Positions 26,580 through 35,205 of a DNA stretch of 64,000 bases are shown in pieces. A model generated the notes under the pieces. That model was not told the origin of the DNA and searched no databases. It was given only the letters and a program-made list of their open reading frames with translations. This stretch comes from Cellulomonas humilata (GTDB lineage Bacteria; Actinomycetota; Actinomycetes; Actinomycetales; Cellulomonadaceae). Position numbers and translations under genes: made by a program. The stretch is taken from assembly GCF_013359775.1 (NCBI RefSeq), contig NZ_JABMCI010000068.1, positions 186,001 to 250,000 on the forward strand, given 5' to 3'. Within the stretch, counting starts at the first letter, position 1; each line of letters starts with the position of its first letter.

Positions 26580-27252
26580 CCGGGCCGTCGGCCCCCACGG
26601 CGAGTGCCCCGATCGCCCCGCCCGTCGGGTCGAGGTCCTGGAGGTGCCACGGCCCGACCGGCCCTCGCTCGATGCGCGGGGGCTCGTCACCGGGCCCGAG
26701 CACGAGGGTGCGCGGATCGACGTCGAGCCCGCGTCCGATGGCCTTGAGCACGGCTTCCTTGCGCACCCAGGTGCGCAGGCGCGCCTCGTCGTCGACCGCG
26801 CGGGCCTCCGCGGCGGCCAGCACGACGTCGTCGAAACCGACGAACATGCGCTCGATACGCCGCTCGACGTCGATGCCGACCTCGCCCGCGAGCGTCGTCG
26901 CGACGACGACCGTCCCCGCGGTCCGCGCGAGGCTCACGTGGGGGACCGGCGTCCAGTGCACGTCGTCGGGCACGCTGCGCCACGACGCGCTCGGGCGGCC
27001 GTGCACGCGGCTGCCGCAGCGGGGGCACCTGCGGCGCAGCTCGACCGCGTCGGCGTCGACACCCACCCAGGCACCGACGGCGGTGCGCGCCAGCACCAGC
27101 GACGACGCGAGCGCGTTGCGCGACTCCGCGTTCTGCACGGTCGCGGTGCGCTCGCGCTCCGCGCGCGTCAGCACGTCGGCGAGCACGTCCGCGGAGACGG
27201 TGCGCGCCCAGTGCACCTCGACCGTCAGGGCGTCGTCGCTCACGGGCATCAT
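26536..27252 (-). CDS. 4'-phosphopantetheinyl transferase, Sfp type
   Basis: Transfers phosphopantetheine from CoA to a carrier-protein serine. The 238-residue protein has the two-part Sfp signature: VGIDVER with the magnesium-binding Asp, and after about 40 residues RTWVRKEAVLKAIGRGL with the catalytic Glu/Lys. A four-cysteine-like patch (RRCPRCGSRVHGRP) precedes it, as in several Sfp proteins. The natural client is Ser533 of the NRPS two genes away. Start codons at 27252, 27249 and 27243 are all possible; the longest is given. The gene is convergent with the M1 gene and their 3' ends overlap by 44 bp. Confidence 0.88.
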   Translation of the reverse strand: MMPVSDDALTVEVHWARTVSADVLADVLTRAERERTATVQNAESRNALASSLVLARTAVGAWVGVDADAVELRRRCPRCGSRVHGRPSASWRSVPDDVHWTPVPHVSLARTAGTVVVATTLAGEVGIDVERRIERMFVGFDDVVLAAAEARAVDDEARLRTWVRKEAVLKAIGRGLDVDPRTLVLGPGDEPPRIERGPVGPWHLQDLDPTGGAIGALAVGADGPVSVRVTQVQLTGRY

Positions 27253-27270
27253 CCTGCCTGGTCCCGCGGT

Positions 27271-27276
27271 TAGGGT
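27271..27276 (+). promoter_or_regulatory. -10 box for the F420-LLM/cofE operon
   Basis: TAGGGT lies 34 bp before the ATG at 27311, which would give a leader of roughly 28 nt carrying the AAGGAG ribosome site. It lies just upstream of the divergent PPTase start. Confidence 0.45.
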
Positions 27277-27310
27277 GATCGACGACGAGGGCCCCACGAA
27301 GGAGCAATGG

Positions 27311-28327
27311 ATGGCAACGGTCACGGCGGACGGCCTCACGGTCGGGTACGCGGCGATGCTCGAGCAGTTCCACCCCACCGAGGCGGTCGCGCTGTCGGTC
27401 CACGCGGAGGCCCACGGGTTCTCCGGGGTGATGGCGGCCGACCACTACCAGCCCTGGGTCCCGGCGCAGGGGCAGGCGGCGTTCGTCTGGAACGTGCTGA
27501 CGGCCCTGGGGGAGCGGACCACGGGCGACATCGGCCCCGGCGTCACCGCACCGACGTTCCGGTGGCACCCGGCGATGGTCGCGCAGGCGTCGGCCACTCT
27601 CGCCGCGATGTACCCCGGGCGGCACTGGCTGGGCCTGGGCTCCGGCGAGGCGCTCAACGAGCACATCGTGGCCAACTACTGGCCGGAGGCCCCCGAGCGG
27701 ATCAACCGCATGTTCGAGGCCATCGACATCATCAAGAAGCTGTTCGCGGCCTCGATCGCAGGCAAGGACGTCAAGCACGCCGGGCAGTTCTACAAGCTCG
27801 AGTCCACGCGCCTGTGGACCATGCCGGAGGTCGCGCCCGAGATCCTCGTCGCGACGGCCGGCCCGGTGACCGCCAAGCGCGCCGGACGGCTGGCCGACGG
27901 GCTCATCACGGTCGGCGCCCCGCTGGAGAAGATCTCCGGCCTGTTCGGCAAGTTCGACGAGGGCGCGCGCGAGGCCGGCAAGGACCCGGACGCGATGCCG
28001 AAGGTGCTCCAGCTCCACCTGTCCTGGGCCGAGACCGACGAGCTGGCCCTGGCGCACGCGATGCACGAGTGGCCCAACGGCGGCATGAAGTTCCCGAAGG
28101 CGGACATCCGCTCGCCGTTCGACTTCGAGCAGATGGCCAAGCTGGTGCGCCCCGAGGACTTCGAGGGCCGCATGGTCATCTCGGCGGACCCCGACAAGCA
28201 CCGCGCGGAGATCCAGAAGTACGTGGACCTCGGCTTCGACCGCATCTACCTGCACAACGTGGGGCGCAACCAGCGCGAGTGGATCGAGACGTTCGGGGCG
28301 GACGTGCTGCCCAACCTGGTGCGATGA
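27311..28327 (+). CDS. F420-dependent LLM-class oxidoreductase (G6PD-like, TIGR03557 type)
   Basis: A 338-residue TIM-barrel enzyme of the luciferase-like family that binds the deazaflavin coenzyme F420. Family features: [27 protein letters not shown] at the start, [35 protein letters not shown], and [15 protein letters not shown], which resembles F420-dependent glucose-6-phosphate dehydrogenase and its relatives. The real substrate is unknown. The ATG at 27311 has AAGGAG upstream. Its stop overlaps the start of cofE as ATGA, so an F420 consumer and an F420 tail ligase are co-translated. Confidence 0.85.
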   Translation: MATVTADGLTVGYAAMLEQFHPTEAVALSVHAEAHGFSGVMAADHYQPWVPAQGQAAFVWNVLTALGERTTGDIGPGVTAPTFRWHPAMVAQASATLAAMYPGRHWLGLGSGEALNEHIVANYWPEAPERINRMFEAIDIIKKLFAASIAGKDVKHAGQFYKLESTRLWTMPEVAPEILVATAGPVTAKRAGRLADGLITVGAPLEKISGLFGKFDEGAREAGKDPDAMPKVLQLHLSWAETDELALAHAMHEWPNGGMKFPKADIRSPFDFEQMAKLVRPEDFEGRMVISADPDKHRAEIQKYVDLGFDRIYLHNVGRNQREWIETFGADVLPNLVR

Positions 28328-29088
28328 ACTCGCGCCTCGAGGTCTGGGCGCCCGACGGGCTGCGGGAGATCGCACCCGGCGACGACCTGGTCGCGCTGCT
28401 GGCGGAGCTGCTCCGCGACGACCCGCCCGTCGACGGCGACATCCTCGTGCTCACGTCGAAGGTCGTGTCCAAGGCCGAGGGCCGGGTGGTCTCCGCCGAC
28501 GACCGCGAGCAGGCGATCACCGACGAGACGGTGCGCGTCGTCGCCACCCGCGAGCACGCGTCCGGGGTCACGCGGATCGTGGAGAACCGGCTCGGGCTCG
28601 TGATGGCCGCGGCCGGGGTCGACGCGTCGAACACCCCCGAGGGCACCGTGCTGCTGCTCCCGCTCGACCCGGACGCGTCCGCGCGGCGGATCCGGGCGGG
28701 GCTGTCGGCGGCGTTCGGGGTCCGGGTGGGCGTCGTCATCACGGACACCGCCGGGCGCCCGTGGCGGCAGGGCGTCACCGACATCGCGATCGGCGCCGCG
28801 GGGCTCGTCGTGCTCGACGACCTGCGCGGTCAGGTCGACTCGTTCGGCCGACCGCTGGTCATGACGCAGGCCGCGGTGGCCGACGAGATCGCGTCAGCCG
28901 GTGAGCTGGTCAAGGGCAAGGCGGAGGGGCGGCCGCTCGCGGTCGTGCGCGGTCTGGGTCACCTGGTGACGGACGAGGACGGTCCGGGCGCGCGCGTGCT
29001 GGTCCGGCTGGGCGACGAGGACATGTTCCAGCAGGGCAGCGCCGAGGCGTACTCGCAGGGCTGGAAGGACGCGCTGCGGGATCAGTGA
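28324..29088 (+). CDS. cofE: Coenzyme F420-0:L-glutamate ligase
   Basis: Adds the gamma-linked glutamates to F420-0 with GTP, giving mature F420. The 254-residue protein matches Cof[21 protein letters not shown] near residue 40 with the nucleotide-contacting Ser-Lys, [32 protein letters not shown], and [21 protein letters not shown]. The nitroreductase-like C-terminal domain that makes mycobacterial FbiB bifunctional is absent. Translation is coupled to the preceding F420-dependent enzyme by ATGA. The last 7 bp overlap the convergent ybjQ-like gene. Confidence 0.93.
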   Translation: MNSRLEVWAPDGLREIAPGDDLVALLAELLRDDPPVDGDILVLTSKVVSKAEGRVVSADDREQAITDETVRVVATREHASGVTRIVENRLGLVMAAAGVDASNTPEGTVLLLPLDPDASARRIRAGLSAAFGVRVGVVITDTAGRPWRQGVTDIAIGAAGLVVLDDLRGQVDSFGRPLVMTQAAVADEIASAGELVKGKAEGRPLAVVRGLGHLVTDEDGPGARVLVRLGDEDMFQQGSAEAYSQGWKDALRDQ

Positions 29089-29456
29089 GCGTCGGCCACG
29101 ACCTGCGCGGACTGACCTGTCGCGCCAGGCTCACCGGCACCGATGGGCTCGACGATCACCGCCGTGCCGTACGCGCACACCTCACTGAACTGACCGATCG
29201 AGTCGGTGTCGAAGCGCATCGCGACGATCGCGTTGGCACCCCGCTCCTGCGCCTCGCCGACCATGCGGTGCATCACCTCACGGCGGCTCTCGTACATGAT
29301 CTTGGTGAACTCCGGCAGCTCGCCGCCGCCGATCGCGCGCAGCCCGGCCGTGAAGCTGGCGCCGATGTTGGTGGAGCGCACGGTCAGGCCCATGACCTCG
29401 CCGAGCACGGCCTGGATCCGGTACCCCGGGATCTCGTTCGTCGTCACCACGATCAC
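29082..29456 (-). CDS. YbjQ/UPF0145 heavy-metal-binding-domain protein
   Basis: A 124-residue protein of the YbjQ group. It shows the typical [10 protein letters not shown] start, [27 protein letters not shown], and [24 protein letters not shown] in the body. It should form a pentameric dodecin-like small fold; function is unproven. The GTG start at 29456 sits in a GTGA overlap with the stop of the HhH-GPD gene, so the two form an operon. Confidence 0.85.
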   Translation of the reverse strand: MIVVTTNEIPGYRIQAVLGEVMGLTVRSTNIGASFTAGLRAIGGGELPEFTKIMYESRREVMHRMVGEAQERGANAIVAMRFDTDSIGQFSEVCAYGTAVIVEPIGAGEPGATGQSAQVVADAH

Positions 29457-30028
29457 GCGAGCTGTCCTTTCGCGGCGGCCTTCGCGGCCTGCTTCGTCGC
29501 CCGGACCTCGCTCAGCGAGACCGGGTCGGTGACGTCCGCGATCGAGCGCCGCGCGTCCGGCTCCCCGTAGGCGCCGGCGGCCTCCGCCCAGCCGGCCGGC
29601 TGCACGCCGCGCTGCTTGCCGAGCAGCGCCAGGAAGATCCGCGCCTTCTGGTCGCCGAAGCCCGGCAGCGCCTTGAGCCGCCGGAGCACGGTCGGCCCGT
29701 CCGGGTCGCCGTCGGTCCACAGCCGCGTGACGTCCCCGTCGTAGTCGGTGGCGACCGCGGCGGCCACCGCCTGGATGCGTCCCGCCATCGAGCCGGGGTA
29801 GCGGTGCACCGCGGGGGGCGTCGCGCACAGGGCGGCGAACTCCTGCGGGTCCGCCTCCGCGATGCGGTGCACGTCGAGACCGCCCATGCGGTCCGCGATC
29901 TTGGCCGGCCCCGCGAAGGCGGACTCCATGGTGACCTGCTGGTCCAGGAGCATGCCGAGGAGCAGGGCGAACGGGTCGTCGGTCACGAGCTGGTCGGCGC
30001 TCGGGTCGCCGGTGAGCCAGAGAGTCAT
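29453..30028 (-). CDS. HhH-GPD-type base-excision repair protein
   Basis: A 191-residue all-helical protein of the HhH-GPD DNA glycosylase-like group found in actinobacteria. It has LLGMLLDQQVTMESAFAGP near residue 23 and the helix-hairpin-helix LKALPGFGDQKARIFLALLGKQRG near residue 130, followed by a Lys/Ala-rich tail that may touch DNA. I see no iron-sulphur cysteines, and the catalytic Asp position is not certain. The ATG at 30028 is preferred to one at 30037 because an AGAGG ribosome site is correctly spaced only for 30028. It overlaps the ybjQ-like gene by 4 bp. Confidence 0.8.
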   Translation of the reverse strand: MTLWLTGDPSADQLVTDDPFALLLGMLLDQQVTMESAFAGPAKIADRMGGLDVHRIAEADPQEFAALCATPPAVHRYPGSMAGRIQAVAAAVATDYDGDVTRLWTDGDPDGPTVLRRLKALPGFGDQKARIFLALLGKQRGVQPAGWAEAAGAYGEPDARRSIADVTDPVSLSEVRATKQAAKAAAKGQLA

Positions 30029-30082
30029 GAGGATCATCCTCTCGCGAGTGCGGGATGCGCCCAAGGTGGTCTCGTCGGCCGA

Positions 30083-30088
30083 TAGGGT
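30083..30088 (+). promoter_or_regulatory. -10 box of a leaderless promoter (TM2 operon)
   Basis: TAGGGT ends 6 nt before the ATG at 30095. Transcription would start at the start codon, and there is no ribosome site. It probably drives the TM2-ABC-ABC-FtsX-FtsX operon. Confidence 0.6.
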
Positions 30089-30094
30089 CGCGCC

Positions 30095-30433
30095 ATGTCG
30101 ACGTACCCGCAGGGCCCCTACGGCTACCCGGTGCACGATGCCGGGGCGCCCTACGGTCGGGACCCGTTCACGGGGCAGCCGCTGTCGGACAAGCAGAAGC
30201 TGGTCGCGGGGCTGCTCCAGATCTTCCTGGGGACCTTGGGTGTCGGGCGCTTCTACACCGGGCACACGAGCATCGCGGTCACGCAGCTGGTGCTCACCGT
30301 CGTCGGGTGGATCACGGCGTTCCTCCTCGTCGGCTTCGTGCTCATCTTCGGCGTGGCGATCTGGTCGTTCGTCGACGGCGTGATGCTGCTCGCCACGGAG
30401 ACCACCGACTCTCGCGGCCTGAAGCTCCGCTAG
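30095..30433 (+). CDS. TM2 domain-containing membrane protein
   Basis: A 112-residue protein with a Tyr/Pro/Gly-rich N-terminus (YPQGPYGYPVHDAGAPYG) and the TM2 domain: SDKQKLVAGLLQIFLGTLGVGRFYTGHTSIAV, then a second helix of about 25 residues, ending FVDGVMLL. The G-x-G-R-F-Y turn between helices is diagnostic. The function of TM2 proteins is unknown; they are often found with transporters and stress proteins. It is 8 bp ahead of the ABC genes and probably leads their operon. Confidence 0.87.
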   Translation: MSTYPQGPYGYPVHDAGAPYGRDPFTGQPLSDKQKLVAGLLQIFLGTLGVGRFYTGHTSIAVTQLVLTVVGWITAFLLVGFVLIFGVAIWSFVDGVMLLATETTDSRGLKLR

Positions 30434-30441
30434 GCGGTGCG

Positions 30442-31335
30442 GTGCCCGTGACGACGCAGGGCAGCCGCCCGCTGGTGGAGTGCGAGTCGCTCGTCCGCAT
30501 CCACCAGCACGGCTCCGTCGAGGTGCAGGCGTTGCAGGGCCTCGACCTGGTGGTGGGCGCAGGGGAGATGATCGCCGTCGTCGGGCCGTCCGGTGCGGGC
30601 AAGTCCACGCTGCTGTCTGTGCTCGCGGGCGCCGACCTGCCGACGGCCGGGAGCGTGCGGGTGGCGGGCTGGGACCTCACGGCGTTGAGCCGCGCGCAGC
30701 GGCTGGCCTACCGGCGGGACGTCGTCGGGTTCGTCCGGCAGCAGACCGCGCGCAACCTCGTGCAGTACCTCACGGCGCGCGGCAACGTCGAGCTGCCCCT
30801 CGCGCTGGCCGGTCGCGGGCCGCGGGCTCGTCGGGCCCGGGCGGTCGAGCTGCTGGAGACGGTCGGCGTCGGCCACTGCGCCGACCGGCTGCCGTCGCAG
30901 ATGTCCGGCGGTGAGCAGCAGCGCACCGCGATCGCGGTCGCCCTGGCCAACGGGCCCCGGCTCCTGCTGGCCGACGAGCCGACCGGCGAGCTCGACTCCG
31001 CCACGGCGCAGGAGGTGTTCGACACCCTGCGGCTGGCGCAGCACGAGGCCGGCGTGACGGTCGTCGTGGTGACGCACGACCCGGCCGTGAGCGACCAGGT
31101 GGAGCGCACGGTCGCGGTCCGGGACGGCCGGACCAGCACCGAGGTGCTGCGCCGGACGGAGGTCGCGGAGGACGGTGCGTCCCGCGTGATCGCGCAGGAG
31201 TACGCCGTCATGGACCGCGCCGGACGCGTGCAGGTGCCACGCGAGTACCGCGAGGCCCTGGCGCTGACGCGGCGGGTGCGGCTCGCGCTCGAGGCCGACC
31301 GCGTCTCGCTGCTGCCCGACGTGGTCGCACGGTGA
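30442..31335 (+). CDS. ABC transporter ATP-binding protein (MacB/LolD type), first of two
   Basis: A 297-residue ATPase that should power an FtsX-type permease. Walker A GPSGAGKS near residue 50, signature MSGGEQQRTAIA, Walker B LLLADEPTGELD and the switch His in VVVTHD are all intact. The Q-loop region reads FVRQQTARNLVQYLTARGNVELPL, differing from the usual FQ-x-F-x-L-L. A C-terminal extension of about 70 residues follows the nucleotide-binding domain. Start could be GTG 30442 or 30448. The stop overlaps the start of the second ATPase as GTGA. Confidence 0.88.
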   Translation: MPVTTQGSRPLVECESLVRIHQHGSVEVQALQGLDLVVGAGEMIAVVGPSGAGKSTLLSVLAGADLPTAGSVRVAGWDLTALSRAQRLAYRRDVVGFVRQQTARNLVQYLTARGNVELPLALAGRGPRARRARAVELLETVGVGHCADRLPSQMSGGEQQRTAIAVALANGPRLLLADEPTGELDSATAQEVFDTLRLAQHEAGVTVVVVTHDPAVSDQVERTVAVRDGRTSTEVLRRTEVAEDGASRVIAQEYAVMDRAGRVQVPREYREALALTRRVRLALEADRVSLLPDVVAR

Positions 31336-32015
31336 CCGAGGCTCCGGCGCTCGCGGTCCGCGGCGTGCGCCGCACGTACGGGACCGGGCACACCGCGGTC
31401 CACGCGCTGCGCGACGTGTCGTTCGAGGTGGCGCCGGGGGAGATGGTCGCGCTCGTGGGCCGGTCCGGCTCGGGCAAGACGACGCTCCTGAACATCGTGG
31501 GCGGGCTCGACCGCCCCGACGCCGGCGAGGTGGTCGTGCAGGGCGTCGACGTCACCGCGCTCGACGACGACGGCCTGGACGCCCTGCGCCAGCACTCCGT
31601 CGCGTTCGTGTTCCAGACGTTCGGGCTGCTGGCGGACCTCACCGCCGCGGAGAACGTGGGCCTGCCGCTGCGGCTGCGACGGCTGGCGGTCGAGGACCGC
31701 GAGCGTCGCGTGCGGCTGCTGCTCGACCTGGTCGGCCTCGGTGGGCACGCCGAGCAGCGCCCCGACGAGATGTCCGGTGGCCAGATGCAGCGCGTGGCCA
31801 TCGCCCGCGCGCTGGCGGCGTCGCCGCGCCTGCTCGTGGCCGACGAGCCCACGGGCCAGCTGGACACCGACACCGGCCTGGCCGTGATGGCCCTCATCCG
31901 CGGCGTCGTGGAGGCCGAGGGCATGGCCGCCGTCGTCGCGACGCACGACCCCGTGATGATCGCGCTCGCCGATCGCGTCGTGCGGATCGTCGACGGCCAC
32001 CTCACCGATGCCTGA
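31332..32015 (+). CDS. ABC transporter ATP-binding protein (MacB/LolD type), second of two
   Basis: A 227-residue ATPase of the standard MacB/LolD length. Walker A GRSGSGKTT, Q-loop FVFQTFGLLADLTAAENV, signature MSGGQMQRVAIARAL, Walker B LLVADEPTGQLD and the switch His in VVATHDP are all canonical. GTGA overlap with the first ATPase; its last 8 bp overlap the start of the first permease. Two ATPases with two permeases suggests either two homodimeric units or a heterodimeric pump. Confidence 0.92.
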   Translation: MTEAPALAVRGVRRTYGTGHTAVHALRDVSFEVAPGEMVALVGRSGSGKTTLLNIVGGLDRPDAGEVVVQGVDVTALDDDGLDALRQHSVAFVFQTFGLLADLTAAENVGLPLRLRRLAVEDRERRVRLLLDLVGLGGHAEQRPDEMSGGQMQRVAIARALAASPRLLVADEPTGQLDTDTGLAVMALIRGVVEAEGMAAVVATHDPVMIALADRVVRIVDGHLTDA

Positions 32016-35000
32016 GCGCCGGGGCTTCCCGGTCGGTCCCGTGGTCCGCCGGGCAGCGGCGCAGTGGCAGCTGCTCGCGGCCGTGCTGGTGGTCATGGTG
32101 CTCAGCGGGGCGCTCGTCGGGGTCGGGGTGCTGCTCGTGGGCCCAGGTCGCCAGGCCGCTCTCGGCGCCGCTGCGGCGTCCGTCGACGGCACGGGCACGA
32201 CGAGCGCCGCGAGCCGCGCGGACCTGGTCGTCGTGACCGCACGGACCGACGGGGCGTCCGACGACGACCCGCCGGGCGCCCGGGCCGTGGTCGACGACCT
32301 GCTGCCCGCTCTGCGTCAGGCGCTCGCCCCGCTGGACGCGACCGAGTCCGTCTGGGTCTCGACGCCACCCACGCTCCTGCCCGGCGCTCCTGCGCGGCTC
32401 GCGTACCTGCTGGACGCGGACACGGTCCAGCAGCACGCGACGGTCGTGGCCGGGCGATGGCCGGCCTCCGGCGGTGGGGCGACGGGCGGCCCGACGGAGG
32501 TCGTCCTGCCGTCCGCCACCGCGCAGCTCCTCGGCCTGGCCGTCGGAGACCGCCTCAGCCTCGCGGCGACCCCGCTCACCGTCGTCGGCCTCGTCGAGCA
32601 CGACGCGTCCGGTGCCTGGGACCGCGATCGTCTGCGCGGGGTGGCAGCCGACGTCGACTCCGGGTGGCTACCCGTCTACGGCCCGTTCATCGTGGCTCCG
32701 GGAACCGTGCTCGCCGCCGGCACGCCGGTCGGGCGCGTCAGCATCGAGGCGGACGTCGACCTCACCGCGCACGCGGACGCCCTGGGTGCGACGGCCGCCC
32801 GGGTGGCCGCGCTCGGGGGCACCCTGGACGGGGTGGCCGGTGACCAGCTGGCCTCCGTCACCGTCAGCTCACGCCTGCCGGGCTTCGTCGCGGACGCGCG
32901 GCGCCAGCTCGACGTCACCGCGGCACTGGTCCTCACGACGGTGCTGCTCGTGGCGACGCTGGCGGGCGCGGCGATCGCCCTGCTCGCCCGCCTGCTCGCG
33001 ACGCGACGCAGCACGGACACGGCACTCCTGGCCGATCGCGGGGCGAGCCGCTCGCAGCTGGCCGGAGCGGCAGCCGGCGAAGGTCTCCTCCTCGCGCTGG
33101 TGGGCGTCGTGGCCGCGGTGCCGCTCGCGGCGCTCGGTTACCGCGCGGTCACGAGCACAGGCCCTCTCGCGGAGGCGTGGACCGAGGGTGGCGCCGGTCC
33201 GGCCTGGCCGACCGCGGCGGGCTGGCTGCTGGTCACCGGATGCGTGGCGGTGGGCACCCTGGCGCTCGCCGCGGTCGGCGTGGTGCTCTCGGTGCGCGGC
33301 GGGGGCCCGTCGCGTGAGGGGCGGCACGTCGTTGCGGGCGGGGTCGCGCGCTCGGGGGTCGACGTGCTCCTCGTGGCGCTGGCCGTGCTGGGCGTGCTCC
33401 AGCTCCGCGCCCACCGGTTCGACGGGGGCGCCCCCGATCCGGTGCTCGTCCTGGCGCCCACGCTCGCCCTGGTGGCGGCCGCCGCCGTGGCCCTCCGGGT
33501 CGTGGCACCCCTGGGGCGCGGCGCCGAGCTGGCTGCACGACGCGGGCGCGGACTCGCCGTGCCGCTCGCCGGGTGGCAGGTGGCGCGGGGCAGGGCGACG
33601 TCCGGCGTGTTCCTCGTCGCGCTCGCCGCAGCTTCCCTGACGTTCGCGCTGGTGTTCCAGGCCACCTGGCTCGCGTCGCAGCGCGACCAGGGGGCCGCCG
33701 CCGTGGGCACCGACGTGCGGGTCCCCGTCGACGGCACGCCCGACCAGGGCGCCCGGGTGTCCGCCGCCGCGGGCGCGCCGGGGGCGGGTGGGGCGGCCGT
33801 CGCCGCGGCGACCCACCGCACGGTCACGCTGGGCTCGCGTCCGGGTGGCGTCACGCTCGTCGCCGTCGACACCAGCCGGGCGGATCTCCTGGTCCGGGGG
33901 CGGCTGGGTGGCTCGGCCACGTGGTGGGCGCTCACCGAGCCGGTGCGGCCAGGGGAGGCGTCCGCCGGGCTCGTCGTGTCCGGGAACGCGGTGCCGATCG
34001 AGGTGACCGGTGGCCTCGAGGGCGTGGACGACGTCGCGCTGCCCGCGCACGTGACGCTCGTGCTCGAGGGTGAGCGCGGCGAGCGCGTCGCCGCGGCCGC
34101 GCCCGACGTCGTCCTCGACGGCACCGCGCAGCCCGTGACGGTCACCGCTCCGAGCGACGCGACGTGGCGCATCGTCGGGCTCCGGGTGGTGGTGCCGGGT
34201 GGGGTGGAGCTCTCGCAGGGGGACCAGGCTCGGCTGGAGGTCGTCGTGCGCGTCCCCGGTGCGATGGCGCGCGAGGGCGACCCCGCGGCATGGACCGCCT
34301 ACGCCGACGAGAGCGCCGACGACGGGGCCCTGGCGGGCCGGCCGGTCGCCGAGGCCGGTGCGGACACCCTCGGCTTCTCGGCCCCGGTCTCACGGTTCGA
34401 GCTCGGCTTCACGTCGGTCGAGGTCGTGGTCGCCGGGTTCGGGCCGACGGAGCCGGTGCCCGTTCTCGCCTCGGCGTCGTTGGCCGACCAGCTGGGGGTG
34501 GCGGTGGGTGACGCGCTCGACCTCGGCGTCGCCTCCGTGGTGCTGCCCGCCGTGGTCGCCGGCGTGCTGCCCTACGTGCCGTCGGCCCCGGACGACCCCG
34601 CAGTCCTCGCCGACGTCGACACCCTGTCGCGCGCCCTCCTGCAGCGGGGCGACCTGGATTCGGTGGTCGACGAGTGGTGGGTCGCGACCGACCACTCGGA
34701 GGCCGTCGCGGCGGCGACCGGGGGCGTGTCCCGCACCGCGCTCCAGGACGCGCTCACCGCCGGACCGCTGCGCGCCGCCGCGGCCGTCGCCCTGGCGCTC
34801 CTGGTGGTCGCCGCCCTCGCGCTGGCGATGGCCGGGACGGTGGCGCGCGAGCTCGCTGTCGCGCACGACCGCTCCGCGGAGACGGCACGGCTGCGCGCCC
34901 TGGGGGTGCCTCGTCGGCTCGTGTCCGCCACGGGCGCCGCTCGCCACGTGATCCTCACGACCGTCGCCGTCGGCCTGGGCGCGCTCGCCGGTGGCGGCCT

Positions 35001-35205
35001 GTCGCTCGTGCTCGGGGCGCTGCTGGTCACCGCGCGCGACGGCGGGGCTCCGGTACCCGGGGCGCTCGTCGTCTGGCCGTGGGCTGCGCTGCTGGTGCTG
35101 CTCGGCACGCTGCTGGCGGGCTGCACGCTCGTCGGGCTGCCACCGGCGCGCCGGGTGGCGCGCCGCTCGACCGCGGCGAGCCTGCGGGCGGGGGCCGCCC
35201 GATGA
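32008..35205 (+). CDS. Large FtsX-like ABC permease, first of two
   Basis: A 1065-residue membrane protein of the FtsX/MacB permease superfamily, well above the 400-850 residues usual for the family. One N-terminal helix (QLLAAVLVVMVLSGALVGVGVLL) is followed by a long extracytoplasmic domain to about residue 295. Three to four helices come next (about 300-490), another soluble domain (about 550-900), and three final helices (ALALLVVAALALAMAGTVARELA to ALLVLLGTLLAGCTLVGLPPARR) with the FtsX-type ending that includes RLRALGVPRRLV. The start overlaps the ATPase gene and the end overlaps the second permease as ATGA. Cargo unknown; mechanotransduction or lipoprotein/antibiotic handling are family options. 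Confidence 0.87.
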   Translation: MPERRGFPVGPVVRRAAAQWQLLAAVLVVMVLSGALVGVGVLLVGPGRQAALGAAAASVDGTGTTSAASRADLVVVTARTDGASDDDPPGARAVVDDLLPALRQALAPLDATESVWVSTPPTLLPGAPARLAYLLDADTVQQHATVVAGRWPASGGGATGGPTEVVLPSATAQLLGLAVGDRLSLAATPLTVVGLVEHDASGAWDRDRLRGVAADVDSGWLPVYGPFIVAPGTVLAAGTPVGRVSIEADVDLTAHADALGATAARVAALGGTLDGVAGDQLASVTVSSRLPGFVADARRQLDVTAALVLTTVLLVATLAGAAIALLARLLATRRSTDTALLADRGASRSQLAGAAAGEGLLLALVGVVAAVPLAALGYRAVTSTGPLAEAWTEGGAGPAWPTAAGWLLVTGCVAVGTLALAAVGVVLSVRGGGPSREGRHVVAGGVARSGVDVLLVALAVLGVLQLRAHRFDGGAPDPVLVLAPTLALVAAAAVALRVVAPLGRGAELAARRGRGLAVPLAGWQVARGRATSGVFLVALAAASLTFALVFQATWLASQRDQGAAAVGTDVRVPVDGTPDQGARVSAAAGAPGAGGAAVAAATHRTVTLGSRPGGVTLVAVDTSRADLLVRGRLGGSATWWALTEPVRPGEASAGLVVSGNAVPIEVTGGLEGVDDVALPAHVTLVLEGERGERVAAAAPDVVLDGTAQPVTVTAPSDATWRIVGLRVVVPGGVELSQGDQARLEVVVRVPGAMAREGDPAAWTAYADESADDGALAGRPVAEAGADTLGFSAPVSRFELGFTSVEVVVAGFGPTEPVPVLASASLADQLGVAVGDALDLGVASVVLPAVVAGVLPYVPSAPDDPAVLADVDTLSRALLQRGDLDSVVDEWWVATDHSEAVAAATGGVSRTALQDALTAGPLRAAAAVALALLVVAALALAMAGTVARELAVAHDRSAETARLRALGVPRRLVSATGAARHVILTTVAVGLGALAGGGLSLVLGALLVTARDGGAPVPGALVVWPWAALLVLLGTLLAGCTLVGLPPARRVARRSTAASLRAGAAR

